DNA of 64,000 nt. It comes from Micromonospora zingiberis. Its GTDB lineage: Bacteria; Actinomycetota; Actinomycetes; Mycobacteriales; Micromonosporaceae. The notes beneath the pieces are model-generated. The model did no database searches, was not told the DNA's origin, and saw only the letters and a program-made list of their open reading frames with translations. A program made the translations under genes and the position numbers. Shown here piece after piece: positions 43,041-51,582 of the stretch. The stretch lies in assembly GCF_004331455.1 (NCBI RefSeq), contig NZ_SJJR01000001.1, positions 496,001-560,000 of the forward strand. The letters are read 5' to 3'. Every line of letters starts with the position of its first letter. The stretch's first letter is position 1.

Positions 43041-43118
43041 CCAGCAGGTGTTCGGCCTGCGCAGCAGCTGTCCGGCCCGCGCAGCAGCTGTCCGGCCTTC
43101 GCGCAGCTGTCCGGCCGG
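43041..43118. repeat. 20-bp tandem repeat, about four units
   Basis: Units of the form GCAGCAGCTGTCCGGCCYKC at 43041, 43061, 43081 and 43101, the first and last being imperfect. The array follows directly after the long hairpin and lies in non-coding DNA. Confidence 0.75.
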
Positions 43119-43121
43119 ACC

Positions 43122-43427
43122 GGCCCTGTCGAGCTGACCTGGACCGCCCCTCCCCGCCCGACCCGCAAGCGGCCCCTGTCGAGCTGATAGCGCGAACGGT
43201 TCGCGGCGAGCGAGGCGTTGTCGTGCACACGGCGCAGGCCGCAGGTGCGCAGGCGCCGGCAGCATCGGACGACTGTGGCGTTGCGCGGCGGGGCGACCTC
43301 GGGTACCTGCAAGTCCTCGGCTGCGCAGGCGCCGGCGGCGGACGTAACGACACGGGCCCGCGTGGGCCGGCAAGCCGGCCGGCGGTCGATCCTGGTGATA
43401 GCAGAAGCGACTCAGCTCGACAGGGCC
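43122..43427. other. Non-coding segment bounded by a 16-bp inverted repeat
   Basis: GGCCCTGTCGAGCTGA at 43122-43137 has its exact reverse complement at 43412-43427, with an additional direct copy of CCTGTCGAGCTGA at 43175-43187. No ORF in the segment looks real. A small non-autonomous element is possible, but target-site duplications are not evident. Confidence 0.4.
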
Positions 43428-43469
43428 CGGACCGAGGCATAGTCCGGCACGGGGCCCCGCGGCACTGCC

Positions 43470-43830
43470 AGCCGGGCAGCGCAGCCGGGCAGCGCAGCCG
43501 GGCAGCGCAGCCGACGGGCAGGGACCGGGTCGACGGGCGGGCGATCGCCCGGCAAGGGGCGGGATTCATCGCCCTGGCACTGCCGGCCGGGCAGCACAGC
43601 CGACAGGCAGGGAAACCGGGCCGACGGATAGGCGACCGCCCAGCAGAGGGCGGGATTCATCACCCCGGCACTGCCGGGCGGTCAGCGCAGCCGGCGGGCG
43701 GGGAACCGGGCCGACGGATAGGCGATCGCCCGGCAGAGGGCGGGATTCGTCGCCCCGGCGCTGCTGGGCGGTCAGCGCAGCCGGCGGGCGGGGAACCGGG
43801 GCGGCGGGTGGGCGATCGCCTCCTGGGCGG
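43470..43830 (-). repeat. 90-bp tandem repeats copying the 3' end of pdxY
   Basis: Units of 90-91 bp begin with GGGATTC at 43561, 43652 and 43742; a more degenerate copy precedes them. Each unit contains, on the minus strand, a sequence matching the last codons and stop of pdxY (from GGCGATCGCC to GCTGCGCTGA) plus about 45 bp of trailer. The copy at 43772 is the functional gene end. The array explains most of the otherwise gene-free 43.4-43.77 kb stretch. Confidence 0.8.
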
Positions 43831-44623
43831 CGACCAGTTGGAGTTCCCGGGTGCCGGCGGCAAGGGTCGCCTCCAGCACGGCGAAGATCGAGGCGGTGGT
43901 CTGCTCCAGGGCGGTGGCGGGCGAGCCGGTGGTGCGCAGATGCGCGAGGTACAGCGCGGCGGTGACGTCGCCGCCGCCGTTCGGGTTGATCGGCAGTAGC
44001 GGGGTGGTCACCGCCCAGGCACCCTCGTCGGAGACCGCCACCACCTCCAGCGACCCCGACGGTACGGCACCGTGCAGCACGCTGGTCACCAGGACGTGTC
44101 GGGGGCCGGTCGCGCGGACCACGTCGACGGCGGCCAGCAGCGCCTCCGGTGAGTCGGTCGGGCGGCCGGCGAGGAACTCCAGCTCGAACTGGTTCGGGGT
44201 GACGATGTCGGCCCGGGGTACGACCACGTCGCGCAGGTACTCCGGGATGCCGGGCCGGACGAACATGCCCCGGCCGACGTCGCCCATCACCGGGTCGCAG
44301 CAGTAGACGGCGTCCGGGTTGGCGGTCTTGACCAGGGTCACCGCGTCGAGGATGACCCGGCCCATCGCCGGGTCGCCCTGATAGCCGGAGAGGATCGCGT
44401 CGGCGTCGCCGAGCACCCCCCGATCGGCGATGCCGGCGATCACCTCGGCGACGTCGGCCGGGGCCAGTAGCGGGCCGCGCCACGCGCCGTAGCCGGTGTG
44501 GTTGGAGAAGTGCACGGTCAGCACCGGCCAGACCTCGTGGCCGAGTCGTTGCAGCGGGAACACGGCGGCGGAGTTGCCGACGTGGCCGTAGGCGACCGAG
44601 GACTGGATGGACAGGATCTTCAC
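43772..44623 (-). CDS. pdxY: Pyridoxal kinase PdxY
   Basis: A 283-residue ribokinase-fold vitamin B6 kinase that phosphorylates pyridoxal to pyridoxal 5'-phosphate. Motifs: VKILSIQSSVAYGHVGNSAAVFPLQ at the start, HFSNHTGYG, SGYQGD, YCCDPVMGD, TPNQFELE, LVTSVL and the anion hole/catalytic NPNGGGDVTAALY. The GTG at 44623 fits the conserved N terminus; 117 upstream in-frame residues are the complement of the divergent permease region. It lies divergent from the sugar importer across two LacI-type palindromes, so it may respond to the same repressor. Its 3' end is copied downstream. Confidence 0.92.
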   Translation of the reverse strand: MKILSIQSSVAYGHVGNSAAVFPLQRLGHEVWPVLTVHFSNHTGYGAWRGPLLAPADVAEVIAGIADRGVLGDADAILSGYQGDPAMGRVILDAVTLVKTANPDAVYCCDPVMGDVGRGMFVRPGIPEYLRDVVVPRADIVTPNQFELEFLAGRPTDSPEALLAAVDVVRATGPRHVLVTSVLHGAVPSGSLEVVAVSDEGAWAVTTPLLPINPNGGGDVTAALYLAHLRTTGSPATALEQTTASIFAVLEATLAAGTRELQLVAAQEAIAHPPPRFPARRLR

Positions 44624-44723
44624 CGTCCCATCATCGCCGTTGCCGCCTGCTGGTTCCTCCCGGGTCGGGTCGCTGGCCCGGCGGCAGGGTTGACGATGAT
44701 CGGTCCCGATGCGACCATCAGCG

Positions 44724-44739
44724 ATGTTTGCGTTAACAC
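44724..44739. promoter_or_regulatory. Degenerate LacI-type operator
   Basis: ATGTTTGCGTTAACAC resembles the perfect palindrome at 44808-44823 in the left half and centre, with TTAACA in place of CAAACA. It lies between divergent pdxY and the importer, 84 bp from the second site, allowing cooperative or looped binding. Confidence 0.5.
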
Positions 44740-44807
44740 GCACATAACCCCCACGTTGCGTTTCCCTCCGGTGCCCGCGCGCATCGCCGGCTGCCTCGAC
44801 AGCCGGC

Positions 44808-44823
44808 ATGTTTGCGCAAACAT
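44808..44823. promoter_or_regulatory. LacI-family operator, perfect palindrome
   Basis: ATGTTTGCGCAAACAT is a perfect 16-bp palindrome with the CG centre typical of LacI/GalR operators. It lies 27 bp before the importer start, so bound repressor would block the promoter. A near-identical site stands at 51490 upstream of the GH30 gene and the repressor gene. Confidence 0.85.
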
Positions 44824-44849
44824 CGACGACTGATGTGGAGTACGGGCCT

Positions 44850-45761
44850 ATGACAGTCCCGCAGGTCACCGCCCGGGGCGCGGCGGCGGCTCGACGGCGC
44901 CGCCGCGGGTTGGCGGGCTGGCAGTTCGTCGGTCCCTTCATGGCGGTCTTCGCGCTGGTCTTCCTCGCCCCCATCGGCTACTCGATCTACCTCAGCCTGT
45001 ACCGCCAGCGCCTGATCGGCGGGACCAGCTTCGTCGGCTTGGAGAACTACCAGCGGGCCCTGACCGACCCGCAGTTCTGGTCGGCGCTCGGCCGGGTGTC
45101 GCTGTTCCTCGCGGTCCAGGTGCCGATCATGCTCTTCCTCGCCCTGCTCGTGGCGCTCGCCGTCGACAGTGGCCGGCTGCACGGGATGCGGTTCTTCCGG
45201 GTCGGCGTCTTCCTGCCGTACGCGGTACCGGCGGTCGTCGCCACCCTGATGTGGGGCTTCCTGTACGGCACCCAGTTCGGGTTGGTCGGCAGCCTCAACG
45301 ACGCCCTCGGGCTGACCCTGCCCAGTCCGCTGACCCCCGAACTGATCCTGCTCAGCATCGGCAACATCGTGACCTGGGAGTTCGTCGGGTACAACATGGT
45401 GATCTTCTACTCGGCGCTGCGGGTGGTGCCGACCTCGCTCTACGAGGCGGCGGCGATCGACGGTGCCGGCCAGTTCCGGATCATCCGGGCCATCAAGCTC
45501 CCCGCCATCCGGGGCGCCCTGGTGGTGGCCACCATCTTCTCGGTCATCGGCAGCTTCCAGCTGTTCAACGAGCCGGCGATCCTCAAGGACCTGGCGCCCA
45601 ACGCGATCACCACCTACTTCACGCCCAACCTGTACGCGTACTCGCTCTCCTTCTCCGGGCAGCAGTTCAACTACGCCGCCACGGTGGCCGTGCTGATGGG
45701 TCTGATCACCATGGCGATCGCGTACCTCGTCCAACTGCGCGGCATGCGGAGGGAACCCTGA
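44850..45761 (+). CDS. Galacto-oligosaccharide ABC permease (MalF-type, inferred substrate)
   Basis: A 303-residue inner-membrane permease with six helices and the EAA loop YEAAAIDGAGQFRIIRAIKLP. The ATG at 44850 has GGAG 9 bp upstream. It is the first gene of an importer operon (two permeases, binding protein) that ends with a GH42 beta-galactosidase; no ATPase gene is present. The substrate is inferred from the GH42 and GH30 neighbours and the shared operator. Confidence 0.92.
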   Translation: MTVPQVTARGAAAARRRRRGLAGWQFVGPFMAVFALVFLAPIGYSIYLSLYRQRLIGGTSFVGLENYQRALTDPQFWSALGRVSLFLAVQVPIMLFLALLVALAVDSGRLHGMRFFRVGVFLPYAVPAVVATLMWGFLYGTQFGLVGSLNDALGLTLPSPLTPELILLSIGNIVTWEFVGYNMVIFYSALRVVPTSLYEAAAIDGAGQFRIIRAIKLPAIRGALVVATIFSVIGSFQLFNEPAILKDLAPNAITTYFTPNLYAYSLSFSGQQFNYAATVAVLMGLITMAIAYLVQLRGMRREP

Positions 45762-46684
45762 TGGCCACCACCGCAGAGCCGGCCACCGCCCGCCCGGCCA
45801 CCGCCCGGTCGGCCACCGTCGAGCGACGCCGGCCCCGGCGCCGCCCGGCGCGCAGCCTCACCCTCACCGTGTCGACCGGGATCGTGCTGGTCTACAGCCT
45901 CTTCCCGCTGGTCTGGCTGGTGATCAGTGCGACCAAGTCCCAGGAGGGCCTGTTCACCTCCTTCGGCCTCTGGTTCGCCAGCGACTTCGCGCTCTGGGAC
46001 AACATCGCGCAGACCGTCACCTACCGCGACGGGATCTTCCTGCGCTGGTTCGCGAACACCCTGGGCTACGTCCTGGTCGGAGCCGGCGGCGCCACCCTGC
46101 TCGCCACCCTCGGCGGGTACGGCCTGGCCAAGTTCGACTTCGTCGGCAAGCGGGCGGTCTTCGCGGTCGTCATCGGGGCGATCGCCGTGCCCGGTACCGC
46201 CCTGGCGGTACCCACCTTCCTGATGTTCAGCCGGCTGGGGATCACCGACACGCCCTGGTCGGTGATCGTCCCGTCGCTGGTCACCCCGTTCGGGCTCTAC
46301 CTGATGTGGACCTTCGCCGCCGAGGCGATTCCGGACGAGCTGCTGGAGGCCGCCCGGGTGGACGGCGCGGGCGAGTTCCGCACCTTCTTCCAGCTCTGCC
46401 TGCCGCTGCTCGCCCCGGGAATCGTGACGGTGCTGCTGTTCAGCATGGTGGCCACCTGGAACAACTACTTCCTGCCGTTGATCATGCTGCGCAATCCCGA
46501 CTGGTATCCGCTGACCCTGGGGTTGCAGACCTGGAACAAGCAGGCCAGCACCGCCGGTGGCGAGGCGGTGTTCCACCTGGTCGTCACCGGTTCGTTGCTG
46601 ACGATCCTGCCGCTGTTGGCGGCCTTCCTCCTGTTGCAGCGCTACTGGCAGTCCGGACTGGCCGCCGGCAGCGTCAAGCAGTGA
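45761..46684 (+). CDS. Galacto-oligosaccharide ABC permease (MalG-type, inferred substrate)
   Basis: A 307-residue permease with six helices; the EAA loop reads LEAARVDGAGEFRTFFQLCLP. Before the first helix is a 30-residue Ala/Arg/Pro-rich tail of low complexity (ATARPATARSATVERRRPRR). The ATG shares one base with the stop of the first permease (TGATG). It forms the channel with that protein. Confidence 0.92.
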   Translation: MATTAEPATARPATARSATVERRRPRRRPARSLTLTVSTGIVLVYSLFPLVWLVISATKSQEGLFTSFGLWFASDFALWDNIAQTVTYRDGIFLRWFANTLGYVLVGAGGATLLATLGGYGLAKFDFVGKRAVFAVVIGAIAVPGTALAVPTFLMFSRLGITDTPWSVIVPSLVTPFGLYLMWTFAAEAIPDELLEAARVDGAGEFRTFFQLCLPLLAPGIVTVLLFSMVATWNNYFLPLIMLRNPDWYPLTLGLQTWNKQASTAGGEAVFHLVVTGSLLTILPLLAAFLLLQRYWQSGLAAGSVKQ

Positions 46685-46710
46685 ACACCCACCACCATGA
46701 AGGGACATCG

Positions 46711-48042
46711 ATGAGAAGAACCCTTACGAAGATCGTCACGGCGGCCACCGTGGCCGCGTTGGCGCTCACCGGCTGCGCGTCGAGCGACGATCCGGCCGAC
46801 ACACCGAACGGGCCGGTCTCCGCGGCCGACATCCAGGCGGCCCTGGACGCCGGCGGTGAGATCGCGGTCTGGGCCTGGGAGCCGACCATCACCGAGGTCG
46901 TCGCCGGCTTCCAGCGCAAGTACCCGAAGGTCAAGGTCAAGCTGGTCAACGCCGGCAGCGGCAACGACCAGTACACCGCGCTGCAGAACGCCATCGCCGC
47001 CGGCAGCGGCGTGCCGGACGTGGCGCAGGTCGAGTACTACGCCCTGCCCCAGTTCGCGCTGGCCAAGTCGGTCACCGACCTGCGGGCGTACGGGGCGGGT
47101 GGGCTCGGCGGCACCTTCACCCCGGGCCCCTGGGCGTCGGTCAACACCGGCGGCGGCGTGTACGGCCTGCCGATGGACTCCGGACCGATGGCGTTGTTCT
47201 ACAACAAGGAGGTCTTCGACAAGCACGACATCGAGGTGCCGGCCACCTGGGCCGACTTCGTCGCGGCGGCCCGCAAACTGCGCCAGGCGGACCCGAAGGC
47301 TTACCTGATCAACGACGCCGGGGACGCCGGCTTCGCCACCAGCATGATCTGGCAGGCCGGCGGCCGGCCGTTCCAGGTCGACGGCACCTCCGTGAAGGTG
47401 GACTTCACCGACGCCGGCACCACCCAGTTCGCCAACCTGTGGCAGCAGCTGATCACCGAGAAGCTGGTCGCGCCGGTGGCGCCGTGGAGCGACGAGTGGT
47501 TCCAGGGCCTGTCCAACGGCACCATCGCCAGCCTGGTGATCGGTGCCTGGATGCCGGCGAACCTGACCTCCGGCGCCTCGGCCGCCGCCGGCAAGTGGCG
47601 GGTCGCGCCGCTGCCGCAGTGGCAGGCCGGCGGCACCGCCAGCGCCGAGAACGGCGGCAGCTCACTGGCCATCCCCGAGAAGGCCGACAACAAGGCCCTG
47701 GCGTACGGCTTCATCAACTACGCCAACGCCGGTGACGGAGTGGCGATCCGGCTCAAGGGTGGCGCCTTCCCGGCCACCACCGCCGAGCTGAACTCGCCCG
47801 AGTTCCTCGCCACCGAATTCAGCTACTTCGGCGGCCAGAAGGCCAACGAGGTGTTCGCCGAGTCGGCGAAGAACGTCGTCAGCGGCTGGTCGTACCTGCC
47901 CTTCCAGGTGTACGCCAACAGCGTCTTCAACGACACCGTCGGCCAGGCGTACGTCAGCTCGACCTCGTTGCAGGACGGCCTGAACGCCTGGCGGGAGGCC
48001 GCCGCGAAGTACGGCACCGAGCAGGGTTTCACCCTCCGGTAG
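46711..48042 (+). CDS. Sugar-binding lipoprotein of the galactan importer
   Basis: A 443-residue family-1 solute-binding protein. The lipobox is LALTGC (TAATVAALALTGCASS). Mature-domain features include EIAVWAWEPTITEVVAGFQRKYP, VPDVAQVEYYALPQFA and LFYNKEVFDKHDIEVPATW. AAGGGA lies 8 bp before the ATG. It is located 26 bp after the permeases and 74 bp before the beta-galactosidase; a hairpin separates it from the latter. It probably captures galacto-oligosaccharides released by the secreted GH30 enzyme. Confidence 0.93.
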   Translation: MRRTLTKIVTAATVAALALTGCASSDDPADTPNGPVSAADIQAALDAGGEIAVWAWEPTITEVVAGFQRKYPKVKVKLVNAGSGNDQYTALQNAIAAGSGVPDVAQVEYYALPQFALAKSVTDLRAYGAGGLGGTFTPGPWASVNTGGGVYGLPMDSGPMALFYNKEVFDKHDIEVPATWADFVAAARKLRQADPKAYLINDAGDAGFATSMIWQAGGRPFQVDGTSVKVDFTDAGTTQFANLWQQLITEKLVAPVAPWSDEWFQGLSNGTIASLVIGAWMPANLTSGASAAAGKWRVAPLPQWQAGGTASAENGGSSLAIPEKADNKALAYGFINYANAGDGVAIRLKGGAFPATTAELNSPEFLATEFSYFGGQKANEVFAESAKNVVSGWSYLPFQVYANSVFNDTVGQAYVSSTSLQDGLNAWREAAAKYGTEQGFTLR

Positions 48043-48051
48043 CCGGCGGCT

Positions 48052-48080
48052 GGGCCGGGCCGACCACGGCGGCCCGGCCC
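48052..48080 (+). terminator. Hairpin between the binding-protein and beta-galactosidase genes
   Basis: A perfect 9-bp stem GGGCCGGGC / GCCCGGCCC with an 11-base loop just after the binding-protein stop. In sugar importers such a structure often stabilises the binding-protein mRNA and lowers expression of the next gene; partial termination is the alternative. Confidence 0.4.
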
Positions 48081-48115
48081 GGCCGTGTCAACGTCCGACC
48101 CTCCAGGGAGAAGTG

Positions 48116-50194
48116 ATGGCATCCGGTGAGACCCCGAGTTGGCTGCGCTGGCCGGCAGCTGGCCGCCCCCGGCTCGCGTTCGGCGCGGACTACAACCCCG
48201 AACAGTGGCCCCGAGCAGTCTGGGACGACGACGTACGGGCGATGCGCGCCGCCGGGGTCAACATCGTCTCGCTGGCCATCTTCTCCTGGGCCCGCCTGGA
48301 ACCGGCCCCGGCCGAGTACGACTTCGGATGGTTGGACGAGGTCATCGGCCTGCTGCACGACAACGGCATCGCGGTCGACCTGGCCACCGCGACCGCCTCG
48401 CCACCACCCTGGCTGACCACCGCCCATCCGGAGATCCTCCCGGTCGACCGGGACGGGCAGACCGTCTGGCCGGGCGCCCGGCAGCACTGGCGCCCGACCT
48501 CACCGGTCTTCCGCGCCCACGCGCTGCGACTGGTCGAGGCGATGGCACAGCGGTACGCCCACCATCCGGCGCTCGCCGCCTGGCACATCAGCAACGAGTT
48601 GGGCTGCCACAACGTCTACGACTACTCCGACGACGCGGCGCGGGCATTCCGGCACTGGCTGCGGGCCCGCTACGGCAGCGTCGAGGCGCTCAACCGGGCC
48701 TGGGGCACCGACTTCTGGTCCCAGCGGTACGGCGACTTCGGGCAGGTGCTGCCACCCCGGCGGGCCGCCTCCCACCCCAACCCGACCCAGCAACTGGACT
48801 TCAAGCGGTTCTCCTCCGACGCTCTGCGGGATCACCTGCGCGCCGAACGCGAGATCCTGCGGGCAGCGAACCCCCGGATCCCGATCACCACCAACTTCAT
48901 GGTCATGTCCGGCACCTCGGGGATGAACTACGCCGACTGGGCGGACGAGGTGGACTTCGTCGCCAACGACCACTACCGGCACCCGGGCCCGCAGTCCCTC
49001 GACGAGCTCTCCTTCTCGGCGAACCTGGTCGGCAACCTCGCCGGTGGGCGGCCCTGGTTCCTGATGGAACACTCCACCAGCGCCGTCAACTGGCAACCGG
49101 TCAACCTGGCCAAACGCCACGGCGAGCTGGCCCGGGACTCGCTGACCCACGTGGCGCACGGCGCCGACGCGGTCTGCTACTTCCAGTGGCGCCAGTCCGC
49201 GGCCGGCGCGGAGAAGTACCACTCGGCGATGGTGCCGCATGCCGGTGAGGAGAGCGCGGTGTTCCGGGCGGTCCGCGACCTCGGTGCCGAGCTGGCCGAC
49301 CTGGCGGAGGTGGCGGGCACCGACCGGACGCCGGCCGAGGTCGCCATCCTCTTCGACTGGGAGTCCTGGTGGGTCAGCGAACTGGACTCGCACCCCACCT
49401 CCCTGCTGCGCTACCGGCAGGAGGCGCTGGACTGGTACTCGGCCCTCCTGGCCCTGGGTGTCCGGGCCGACGTGCTGCCGGTGGCCGCACCACTGGACGG
49501 ATACCGCCTGGTCGTGGCGCCGATCCTGCACGTCATGCCGGCGCCGCTGGCGGCCCGGTTGGGCCGCTTCGCCGAGCAGGGCGGGCACCTGGTCACCACC
49601 TACTTCTCCGGCGTCGTCGACGAGCACGACCACGTCTGGCTGGGCGGTTACCCGGGCGCCCTGCGGGACCTGCTCGGTATCCGGATCGAGGAGTTCGGCC
49701 CGCTGCTCGACGGTGACCAGGTGACGCTGGACACCGGTGAGGTCGGCACCCTGTGGACGGACCGGATCGAGGTGACCGATCCCGACGTGACCGTGCTCGC
49801 CTCGTACCACACCGGAGAACAGGCGGGTCGCCCGGCGATCACCCGGCGACCGGTCGGTACCGGCTCGGCGAGCTACGTGTCGACCAGGCTCGGGGTCGCC
49901 GGGTTGGTCCCGGTGCTGGACCAGCTCACCCAGGCCGCCGGGCTGGCCTCCGAGTTGCCCGAGGCGCTGCGCGGGCGGGTGGAACTGACGATCCGGGGCG
50001 CCTACCGGTTCCTGATCAACCGCACCGACGAGCCGGTCGGCCTGCCGAGCCTGCCCGGCACCGCGCTACTCGGCGACGACGACGTGCTGCCACCCCGGGG
50101 CGTCACGGTACGCACCCTCGCCGCCGCACCGGACCGGCCGCCGGCCGCCGGCCTCGGCGTGCCCCTCGCCGCGTCCCGCTGGTCCCCCGGCTGA
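48116..50194 (+). CDS. GH42 beta-galactosidase
   Basis: A 692-residue cytosolic enzyme. The N-terminal TIM barrel starts FGADYNPEQWP, the acid/base is Glu161 in WHISNELGCH and the nucleophile Glu318 in FLMEHSTSAVNW, all in GH42 positions. A trimerisation-type alpha/beta domain (about 380-590) and a small C-terminal beta domain (VELTIRGAYRFLINRTDEP) follow. It cleaves beta-galactosides, so imported galacto-oligosaccharides would yield galactose. No signal peptide is present. The start is ATG 48116 (the adjacent GTG at 48113 is possible) behind GGGAGAAG. Confidence 0.95.
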   Translation: MASGETPSWLRWPAAGRPRLAFGADYNPEQWPRAVWDDDVRAMRAAGVNIVSLAIFSWARLEPAPAEYDFGWLDEVIGLLHDNGIAVDLATATASPPPWLTTAHPEILPVDRDGQTVWPGARQHWRPTSPVFRAHALRLVEAMAQRYAHHPALAAWHISNELGCHNVYDYSDDAARAFRHWLRARYGSVEALNRAWGTDFWSQRYGDFGQVLPPRRAASHPNPTQQLDFKRFSSDALRDHLRAEREILRAANPRIPITTNFMVMSGTSGMNYADWADEVDFVANDHYRHPGPQSLDELSFSANLVGNLAGGRPWFLMEHSTSAVNWQPVNLAKRHGELARDSLTHVAHGADAVCYFQWRQSAAGAEKYHSAMVPHAGEESAVFRAVRDLGAELADLAEVAGTDRTPAEVAILFDWESWWVSELDSHPTSLLRYRQEALDWYSALLALGVRADVLPVAAPLDGYRLVVAPILHVMPAPLAARLGRFAEQGGHLVTTYFSGVVDEHDHVWLGGYPGALRDLLGIRIEEFGPLLDGDQVTLDTGEVGTLWTDRIEVTDPDVTVLASYHTGEQAGRPAITRRPVGTGSASYVSTRLGVAGLVPVLDQLTQAAGLASELPEALRGRVELTIRGAYRFLINRTDEPVGLPSLPGTALLGDDDVLPPRGVTVRTLAAAPDRPPAAGLGVPLAASRWSPG

Positions 50195-50253
50195 CCACGC
50201 CGCGACCAGGGACGTCGACGGGGCGTGCCGTGATCCCGCCACGCACCGTCGAA

Positions 50254-50290
50254 GGCGCCCCCATCGGGTCATCCACCCGGTGGGGGCGCC
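50254..50290. terminator. Bidirectional terminator between GH42 and the LacI-type gene
   Basis: GGCGCCCCCATCGGGT and ACCCGGTGGGGGCGCC pair over 16 positions with a single T-G exception around loop CATCC. The stop codon of the repressor gene lies within the hairpin, so it ends both convergent transcripts. Confidence 0.8.
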
Positions 50291-51339
50291 GTGCTGTCGC
50301 GTACCACCAGTCGGGTCGGCACCAGCGTGGTCCCGGTCTCCGCCGAGCCGGTGCGGACCTGGCGCAACGCCGCCTCGACGCAGCAGCGGCCGACCTCCGC
50401 GAAGTCCTGATGGACGGTGGTCAGGGGTGGGATGAACGAGCCCGCCTCGGCGATGTCGTCGAAGCCGACGACGCTGACCTCACCGGGCACGATCCGGCCG
50501 GCACCGTGCAGGGCACGCAGCACCCCGAGGGCCATCTGGTCGTTCGCCACGAAGATCGCCGTGCAGTCGGTCCGGTCGGCCAGTTCCCGCCCGATCCGGT
50601 AGCCGGCCTCGGCCGACCAGTTCCCCCGGTACGGCGGCGGCACCGGGCGGCCCGCCTCCGCCAGCGCCGTACGCCAGGCCAGCGTCCGCCGCTGGCTCGC
50701 GTACGACTCCTCGGGACCCGCGACGTGCCACACCGTACGGTGGCCGAGGTCGAGGAGGTGGTCGACCGCCTGCCGGGCACCGTCGTCCTGGTTGGTGTCC
50801 ACCACGCAGTAGCGGTCACCCGCGTCCGAGTCGACCACCACCACGGGGACGTCCGGCGGCAGCACCAGCGTCGTGCTGTCCAGCAGGTGCACCTCCATGA
50901 TGACGATGACCGCGTCGACGGCGAGTTCGCCGAGCCGGGTGAAGGCGCCGTACACGCCGTCCTGGGTGGGCGCGGCGACCGGGATGAGGGTGATCACGTA
51001 GCCCTCGTCGGCCGCGTGGCTGGCGATCGCTTCGAGGGTGCGGCTGTTGCCGGTGGTGGAGAGGGTGAACAGGATGACGCCGATGGTCCGGAACTCGCCG
51101 TACTTGAGGGCGCGGGCGGCACTGTTCGGGCGGTAGCCGAGGGTGCGCATGGCGTCGAGCACCTGCTTGCGGGTCGAGCCGACCACTCCGGGGTGGCCGG
51201 TCGACACCCGGGAGACGGTCTGCGCCGAGACTCCGGCCAGCCGGGCGACGTCGGCCATCGAGACGCGACGGCGGCGCGGCGCCCGGCCGTTGTCGCCGGC
51301 CGGGTCCGGTGCCACGCCACGTGGCGGGGACTCGCTCAT
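50269..51339 (-). CDS. LacI-family repressor of the galactan regulon
   Basis: A 356-residue regulator. The N-terminal helix-turn-helix reads VSMADVARLAGVSAQTVSRV with the hinge RPNSAARAL; the ligand-binding domain follows (GVILFTLSTTGNSRTLEAI, VVVVDSDAGDRYCVVDTNQ, FVANDQMALGVLRAL, SVVGFDDIAEAGSFIPPLT). Matching palindromes ATGTTTGCGCAAACAT and ATGTTTACGCAAACAT lie before the importer and between this gene and GH30. The simplest reading is a repressor released by a galactose-containing sugar; autoregulation is likely since one site lies 151 bp upstream of its start. Confidence 0.93.
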   Translation of the reverse strand: MSESPPRGVAPDPAGDNGRAPRRRRVSMADVARLAGVSAQTVSRVSTGHPGVVGSTRKQVLDAMRTLGYRPNSAARALKYGEFRTIGVILFTLSTTGNSRTLEAIASHAADEGYVITLIPVAAPTQDGVYGAFTRLGELAVDAVIVIMEVHLLDSTTLVLPPDVPVVVVDSDAGDRYCVVDTNQDDGARQAVDHLLDLGHRTVWHVAGPEESYASQRRTLAWRTALAEAGRPVPPPYRGNWSAEAGYRIGRELADRTDCTAIFVANDQMALGVLRALHGAGRIVPGEVSVVGFDDIAEAGSFIPPLTTVHQDFAEVGRCCVEAALRQVRTGSAETGTTLVPTRLVVRDSTAPPPGG

Positions 51340-51489
51340 CCCGTCGGCTCCCTTCGTCCGCGTCCCGGGTCAGGTCGGTGCCCGCCCCCGGGGCACCACC
51401 CTACGTAGTCGGTCGGGATGGCGGTGCCATCGGCACGGCGCGGTCGCCCTTGACTCGCCGGTAGCCGACTGGGACCATCATCGCCACCG

Positions 51490-51505
51490 ATGTTTACGCA
51501 AACAT
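51490..51505. promoter_or_regulatory. LacI-family operator upstream of GH30
   Basis: ATGTTTACGCAAACAT is a near-perfect palindrome that differs from the importer operator in one base. It lies in the divergent space between the repressor gene and the secreted GH30 gene (78 bp before the latter's start). Confidence 0.85.
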
Positions 51506-51582
51506 TAGCCGCTCGTTTCGGTTGTCGCCGGCCGTCGCCGCACCGCGATCCGGGGCTCCAGGGCCGAAGGAGGCCGTCCATC

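Noticed and set aside
40479..43373. 964-codon open frame opposite the BNR gene
   Set aside because: Third-position GC makes long open complements common; it has no start context and no recognisable domain, while the plus-strand BNR repeats are clear.
43470..43830. CRISPR array or IS end in the 90-bp repeat region
   Set aside because: Units are contiguous and copy the 3' end of pdxY; no spacers and no transposase nearby.
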